From positions 150,844,502-150,908,501 of the forward strand of contig OZ018329.1 of the NCBI GenBank assembly GCA_963969495.1: a stretch of DNA of 64,000 nucleotides, given 5' to 3'. Made by a program: the position numbers and the translations under genes. Source of the stretch: Ceratothoa steindachneri (lineage: Eukaryota > Arthropoda > Malacostraca > Isopoda > Cymothoidae). This document shows positions 59,077 to 64,000 of this stretch, piece after piece. Each line of letters opens with the position of its first letter. Within the stretch, counting starts at the first letter, position 1. Under the pieces are notes generated by a model that was not told the DNA's origin, did no database searches, and saw only the letters and a program-made list of their open reading frames with translations.

Positions 59077-59079
<3 letters not shown>
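58901..59079. other. Unassigned
   Basis: Short AT-rich spacer before a (TA)n tract. Confidence 0.35.

Positions 59080-59155
<76 letters not shown>
59080..59155. repeat. (TA)n microsatellite
   Basis: About 76 bp of TA repeats. Confidence 0.98.
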
Positions 59156-59535
<380 letters not shown>

Positions 59536-59574
59536 GAATCACTCACAAAGTAGTACGTGAGGTGGTGTGGTTTG

Positions 59575-59665
59575 CAATAAATGCAATGTCCCCGCAGGAA
59601 AATGAAAGAGGTGTTTCCAAATACTTTCGAACTTGATTTAGTTCATTTTCAAGGATAACTACAAG
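59575..59665 (+). mobile_element. Penelope-like terminal sequence
   Basis: It shares cccgcaggaaaatgaaag and tactttcgaactt with a ttcattttcaaggat end with 31040-31095 (cccacaggaaaaggaaaag; tactttcgaactttgttcag). At both sites it lies within about 50 bp of a (TA)n tract. No coding part is attached here. Confidence 0.5.
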
Positions 59666-60034
59666 AGAAAATATTATAATAAGAGTATATATAAGCTAGT
59701 AAAAGATAAAGGACCACCTCTAAGACAAGAAATCACCAATGAGGAAGTAGGAGAGAGGCGCGTAAATTCACATTAAGATTTAGCTATAAGAGGTAGCAAG
59801 GTCAAACCGAGAGGCAGAAAGAGTCAAGAACAGAGCCACGATTAACGGATAAAGCGATAGTCTAAGGAGGGAGATTAGGAGAGACACGAGAAGTAAGCAG
59901 ATACGTAGGGGAGAGGAGCGAGTAGAGAGGAAGAGAAATAAAATAATGTTAATACAAAATCAATGCAATAATTAAATTGACAAATCGGGTGCCTATAAAA
60001 ATAGGAACATAAGTCAAAGCTAATTTCTTTAAGA
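59666..60034. other. Unassigned purine-rich segment
   Basis: Nothing recognised. Confidence 0.35.
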
Positions 60035-60495
60035 ATGAGTTTTTTCATAACAGCATCAATTTTAAAAAGGCTCGGAGTTAAATGTACACATGGAGAATGT
60101 GACTGGAACCAGGTGGGTGGAAGGTACGCATACACTAGGGACTGGAGAGAAAGAAGTACTGATGTGCGTGACGATGAATGGTCGGTGAACATGGAGGGAA
60201 GAGATAAGATAGGACAGCTTAGGTGTGTGAGTAAGAGGGACATGAAACCTGTTAGGTTGACTAAGAGATTCGATGCCCTGAGAGAGGAAGAGGTTGAAAA
60301 TGATTTGTCTGATGTGGTTGTGGCAGAAAATGAACTAAGTGGTAGTTTGAATGAGAACACGAGGGAAATAATGCTAGTCCTAGGGGGACTAGGAGAATAA
60401 GTGAGGTGCTTGTGATGGGTGACTTTCAGATTAGATATTTAGATAAGAAGTTGAGTGCAGGCAAATGGAATGAAGTGAGAGTTTGTTTGCCGGGT
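60035..60495 (+). pseudogene. CR1 ORF1 N-terminal half
   Basis: A 121-codon frame at 60035-60400 is charged and helical (MKPVRLTKRFDAL, REEEVENDLSDVV). After a stop and shift it continues VMGD-type SFRLDI / GDFQIRYLDKKLSAGKWNE and VRVCLPG, the start of the SGNH domain of CR1 ORF1 (block I GDSQ.RYLD). Text diverges after CLPG, exactly where the large inverted repeat begins. The missing second half of the domain is present at 22585-22848 and, reversed, at about 61950-62150. Confidence 0.6.
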
Positions 60496-61108
60496 TTATT
60501 CGTTGTCTTCGCATCGGTGAATCAGGTCTGTAGTATTTGAATTGTATTTTTTTAGCTAAATATGGCCCAAAAGAATCTCGAATTAATGCGTGATTCTTTT
60601 CTCATTTACAGACCCTCCCAACTCCGTTATAATCTATTTAACAATCTATTTAACAATAACTACTTACAAATTACATATAATACAATCTATTTAACCAACT
60701 ATTTAACCAATTTAATTGCAATCAACCAATTACTATCTATCAATTATCTATTAGCCAATTACTATTTAATATCTATTTATCATACTATATAATCTATTTT
60801 CGCCTTTAACGATTTCGTAACATTTACCAATTTATAATCTATTTAATATTTATCAATTGTAAATCCATTCTCGTTAAGTCATACAAATTTAATTCACACA
60901 CGGAAAATTCAATCCAGTCAAACTGCTACTGTATAAATTCACCTTTAAATAGTTTAACTTTTTATTCAACAATATATATTTTTTAACTCTTTGTTTTTGA
61001 TTCACGTATTTCCCTAACGTCGCCCAGGTTTAGGCCTAAGAAAATTCGTCTGCAAAATTCAGACTTCAAGTTAGCATTTAACTACATTCCCTTGAATAAC
61101 GTAATATA

Positions 61109-62223
61109 GGTTTTAATGTTTATTGTGATCAGAGCTATCTACAATATTGACGCAATATTCACTTAAAGACTATACAAGTGATCATCATTTGAAAGAACCA
61201 GATCTAATATATTGGCACCCTTGTTAGTTTATTAACAAATTGAGTAAAAAAATTATCCTCAACGCTTTTTATAAACTTACAACTTTCTCTATCTCTTCCT
61301 ATCATATTTTCCCAGTACACAGAATTTAAATTAAACTCACCAAGAATAACTGTATCTACCTCACATCCTTTCCTTATTTCTCTGATCATTAGTGATCATT
61401 AGCTCATCAATACAGTCAGCATGTACGGGTGGTCTGTAAAAAGCTCCCAAGTGTATTATCCTATTTTTACTGACCCTAATATATATCCACAGTGACTCAA
61501 CTTCTTCTTGCTTTATAGAATTATTTAGATTTGAAGAAATGCTATTTCTAATATAAATAATCAACCTACCCCAGTCATTTCTCTCCTTTGAATAATGTAC
61601 ATATCATAACCCTGTAGTTCAAATTCACTCACTTTTTCATTAAATTTATTTTCATTAACCCATGATTTTATTACACATATTATATCTATATTTTCATCAA
61701 TAATATAACTAAATAACCCATCTTTCTTATTTCTAAGACTACGAGCATTGGTATAAAGAAAACTCAGCCCTCCTATCCCTGAAGCACCTCTATTAGAATA
61801 TATACCTTCCGCTCAATCTTCCCTGCATCTCTTTTCTTTCCCTACCCCACCCTGTACTCTTATATTTCCCTGGCCACTATCAGTAACTAGATTCCCGCCT
61901 GCAAAGACCCAACGACACTATCTATATCCTGCAACAACACGTCAACCCCAGCCCGGCGTAGATGGAGTCCATCCAATGCATACAATGCCTTTTTCCCATC
62001 GAACCCATTCTAAACATCAACAAACACTAATCCCGACTCGTCACAGAGGCCTTTCACATACTCATTCAGTTCAATTGCACGAGACAACCATTCCATCTCC
62101 ACATCCAATCTCGGAAGCACACCTGAAACAACGCCTTTCACTATACTTTCAACTATAAGTTTTAAATGAATATTGCGGCAATATCCTAGATAGCTCTCAG
62201 ATCACAATAAACATAAAAAAACC
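61109..62223. mobile_element. TIR-bounded unit carrying a CR1 fragment
   Basis: Inverted ends of about 60 bp (61109-61170 and 62160-62223) share atgtttattgtgatc, agagctatcta and atattg.cgcaatattca. The right arm of the surrounding foldback reads straight across this position (63010-63030), so the unit is an insertion of about 1.1 kb. No transposase is encoded. Confidence 0.75.
61175..62150 (-). pseudogene. Internal CR1 fragment (SGNH end to endonuclease)
   Basis: The reverse complement matches 22595-23565 over nearly its whole length. It includes the SGNH DGLHL-like block, MIIYIRNSISSNLNNSIKQE, ESLWIYIRV, LGAFYRPPV (61564-61430) and TVILGEFNLNSVYWENMI (61350-61300). Both the CR1 5' end and the 3' RT and tail are absent, unlike a normal 5'-truncated insertion. 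Confidence 0.85.
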
Positions 62224-62311
62224 TGTAGGGGTGCGAAGATGTATCAGAGAAAAATTCCTTCCAAAATCGCTAATATAAATAGCCCATTAAATTATCAACT
62301 CAGAATGGATT

Positions 62312-62380
62312 CCGCCATGACGTGATAGCTAGAGTATTGGCCTTTAGATCTAAAGATACCGCGTTCGAAACTCTCAAAGT
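62312..62380 (+). repeat. tRNA-like SINE head, left arm
   Basis: gtgatagctagagtattggc (62322-62341) resembles a Pol III A box; an anticodon-like stem ctttagatctaaag follows, then gcgttcgaaac (62361-62371) as B box. Not a functional tRNA because flanks do not pair as an acceptor stem. Confidence 0.65.
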
Positions 62381-62867
62381 CCAAATTTTTACAAAGAAAA
62401 ATCACGAAGGAAACGGAACTCAAGGAAAACAACTTCAAGGGCTAACTCATCAAGAATCCAAGAAAGCAGCAAGAAAAACTCATCCCATCATCAAGAAGCA
62501 AGAAGAAATCATCACGTTAAGTTAATTGGAAGATGCATCGAGAAAGGAAGGATACGAAGATCAAGAATTAACCCAGCCAACTTAAAGAAGAATGAATTTC
62601 AGCCAACAAGAATACTGGAGTCAAAATAAATGGAAGACAATGTTTCAAAGGGCAATTTCAGTCAAGAAGAAATAAATAGATTCTAATATAGAAAACACAA
62701 AGATGAAGAATGTTATAGATAACCAAAGAAAAGTTATAATATATGCCCTACCCCCATAACTGGGCTTCTTGATGATTTCTTGGATTCTTGATGAGTTATC
62801 CCTTGAAGTCGTTTTCCTTGAGTTCCGATTTATTCGTGATTTTTCTTCGTAAAAATTGTGGACTTTG

Positions 62868-62940
62868 AGAGCTTCGAACGCGGTATCTTTAGATCTAAAG
62901 GCCAATACTCTAGCCATCACGCTATGGCGGAGTCCGTTCT
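62868..62940 (-). repeat. tRNA-like SINE head, right arm
   Basis: Reverse-complement counterpart of 62312-62380, with B box at 62870-62880 and A box at about 62900-62920 (gtgatggctagagtattggc). Confidence 0.65.
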
Positions 62941-63816
62941 AAGTTTGTAATTTAATGGGTTATTTATATTATCAATTTTGGAAGGAATTTTTCTCTGATA
63001 CATCTTCGCACCCCTACAAACCTATATTTCCTTATTCAAGTGAAAGGATTGTTAAATGCTAACGCGAGTATAAATTTGCAGACTAATTCCTTAGGCCTAA
63101 TCTGGGCGACGTTGGGGAAATAACGTAAATTAAAAACCAAGAGTTAAGAAAAATATATATTATTGAATAAACAGTTAGATTATTTAAAGGTGAATTTATA
63201 CAGTAACAGTTTATGATTGGATTGAGAATTACACGTGGATTAAATTTGAATGAGTTAACGGGAATGGATTTACAATTGATAAATATGGTTTGGTATAATT
63301 AATAAATGCTAAATTATAAATGATAACTGATAATTAGATATTTGGTAATTTAATAATTGGTAAATAGTAATTGGTAAATTAGAGTATAACAAATGATGAT
63401 TGATTATAAGTAAATTTGGTAAATAGTAATTAGTAAATACATTGGCAAATAGATTATAACAGTGATATAGATGATAAATATTTGGATAAATATAATTTGT
63501 ATTATAAGTAATTTGGATAAATAGATTATAAGTAAATTGGATTGGTGAGTAATTGGATGATAATTAATTTGGATAAATGGATTGGTAAGTTGATTGGCAA
63601 ATTGTTAAATGGATTATAACGGAGTTGAATGGGTCTGTAATTGAGACAAAAGAATCAAGCATTAATTGGGGATTTTATGTGGGAAATATTTAGCTTATAG
63701 ACCTGGTTCGCCGATGCAATACAGCCGAGGGAGTGAAGCCGCATGGCTTATTTTTAAGACGCTTCGGAGATCGGGTGTATCAATCTCCCGATTTAAGTCA
63801 GGGTTACTAACCCCTG

Positions 63817-63820
<4 letters not shown>

Positions 63821-63899
<79 letters not shown>
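63821..63899. repeat. (TA)n microsatellite
   Basis: About 79 bp of TA repeats. Confidence 0.98.
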
Positions 63900-63902
<3 letters not shown>

Positions 63903-64000
63903 TTGTTGGGGTATAGACCGCTACAATACTTCCCCACCGAAGGACAAGCTCGCACAACACAAGGTATTAACATAAATTTTAGTCTCTATAGCGGCGAGGC
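63900..64000. other. Unassigned window end
   Basis: GC-richer; no family recognised. Confidence 0.35.

Larger units (their letters stand above)
60510..63725. repeat. 3.2 kb foldback (long inverted repeat)
   Basis: The left arm consists of 60510-61108 and 62224-62475; the right arm is 62763-63725, in reverse order and complement, with about 85 percent identity by eye. Landmarks: gcatcggygaaycaggtct outside, aattaatgcktgattctttt, ccgttataatc, actgtataaattcaccttta, cgtcgccca, and inside gtaggggtgcgaagatgtat. The loop is 62476-62762. The left arm is interrupted at 61109-62223; the right arm is not. Confidence 0.85.

Noticed and set aside
59875..60360. 161-codon minus-strand frame
   Set aside because: It is the complement of the CR1 ORF1 segment, whose plus-strand reading gives recognisable ORF1 motifs.
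62312..62380. Functional tRNA gene
   Set aside because: A and B boxes are present but the acceptor stem does not pair and the copy is duplicated in inverted form; it is a SINE head.

Overview
This is a eukaryotic, AT-rich, intron-type or intergenic window that is almost entirely transposable-element debris. It shows no bacterial operons, ribosome binding sites or dense long ORFs. Coding signals are short, frameshifted and stop-ridden, and nearly all belong to animal transposon families: CR1 and Jockey/I-like non-LTR retrotransposons, Penelope-like elements with a GIY-YIG nuclease, Ty3/gypsy fragments, mariner (DD34D) and maT-like (DD37D) elements, Tc1, several hAT lineages and a P/THAP-like transposase. 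Ten (TA)n tracts of about 40-165 bp are scattered through it. The mixture suggests a metazoan, most likely an arthropod and perhaps a crustacean; this is inference from TE content, since no rRNA, mitochondrial or species-diagnostic gene is present.

Layout. 1-9 kb: remnants of at least two Jockey-like elements (gag knuckles, endonuclease, reverse transcriptase), a maT-like transposase on the minus strand, an RNase H-type pol tail, and an unidentified secreted-protein pseudogene near 8.5 kb. 9.7-15 kb: dispersed repeats, a deleted mariner, a CR1 5' fragment, a GAT-tailed repeat, Tc1 and hAT remnants. 15-19 kb: (TA)n tracts, a 330 bp near-perfect palindrome with tRNA-like boxes, an alternating-unit satellite and a Tc1 C-terminal half. 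19-25.6 kb: two CR1 elements, one with tandem 5' monomers and a TTATG tail. 26-31 kb: unassigned AT-rich DNA, a gypsy protease, another GAT repeat and a Penelope fragment. 31-40 kb: inverted Penelope copies interrupted by a second deleted mariner, a terminal-inverted-repeat unit holding a P/THAP-like transposase and a possible XK-related host exon, then a larger Penelope element. 40.5-50.3 kb: a 9.7 kb hAT element with matching TIRs and 8 bp duplication, containing a Jockey element that itself contains a GAT-tailed repeat. 50-60 kb: repeat copies, hAT C-termini, a miniature LTR element, a BED-type hAT pseudogene and a gypsy RT. 60-64 kb: a 3.2 kb foldback whose left arm is interrupted by a TIR-bounded unit carrying an internal CR1 fragment.

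No set of genes in the window forms a pathway. The only plausible host coding sequence is one 119 bp exon near 35.1 kb. The main interest is the nesting order and the unusual composite units (foldbacks, captured CR1, shared mariner deletion, exon inside TIRs). All assignments come from reading translations and repeats by eye; no database comparison was possible.
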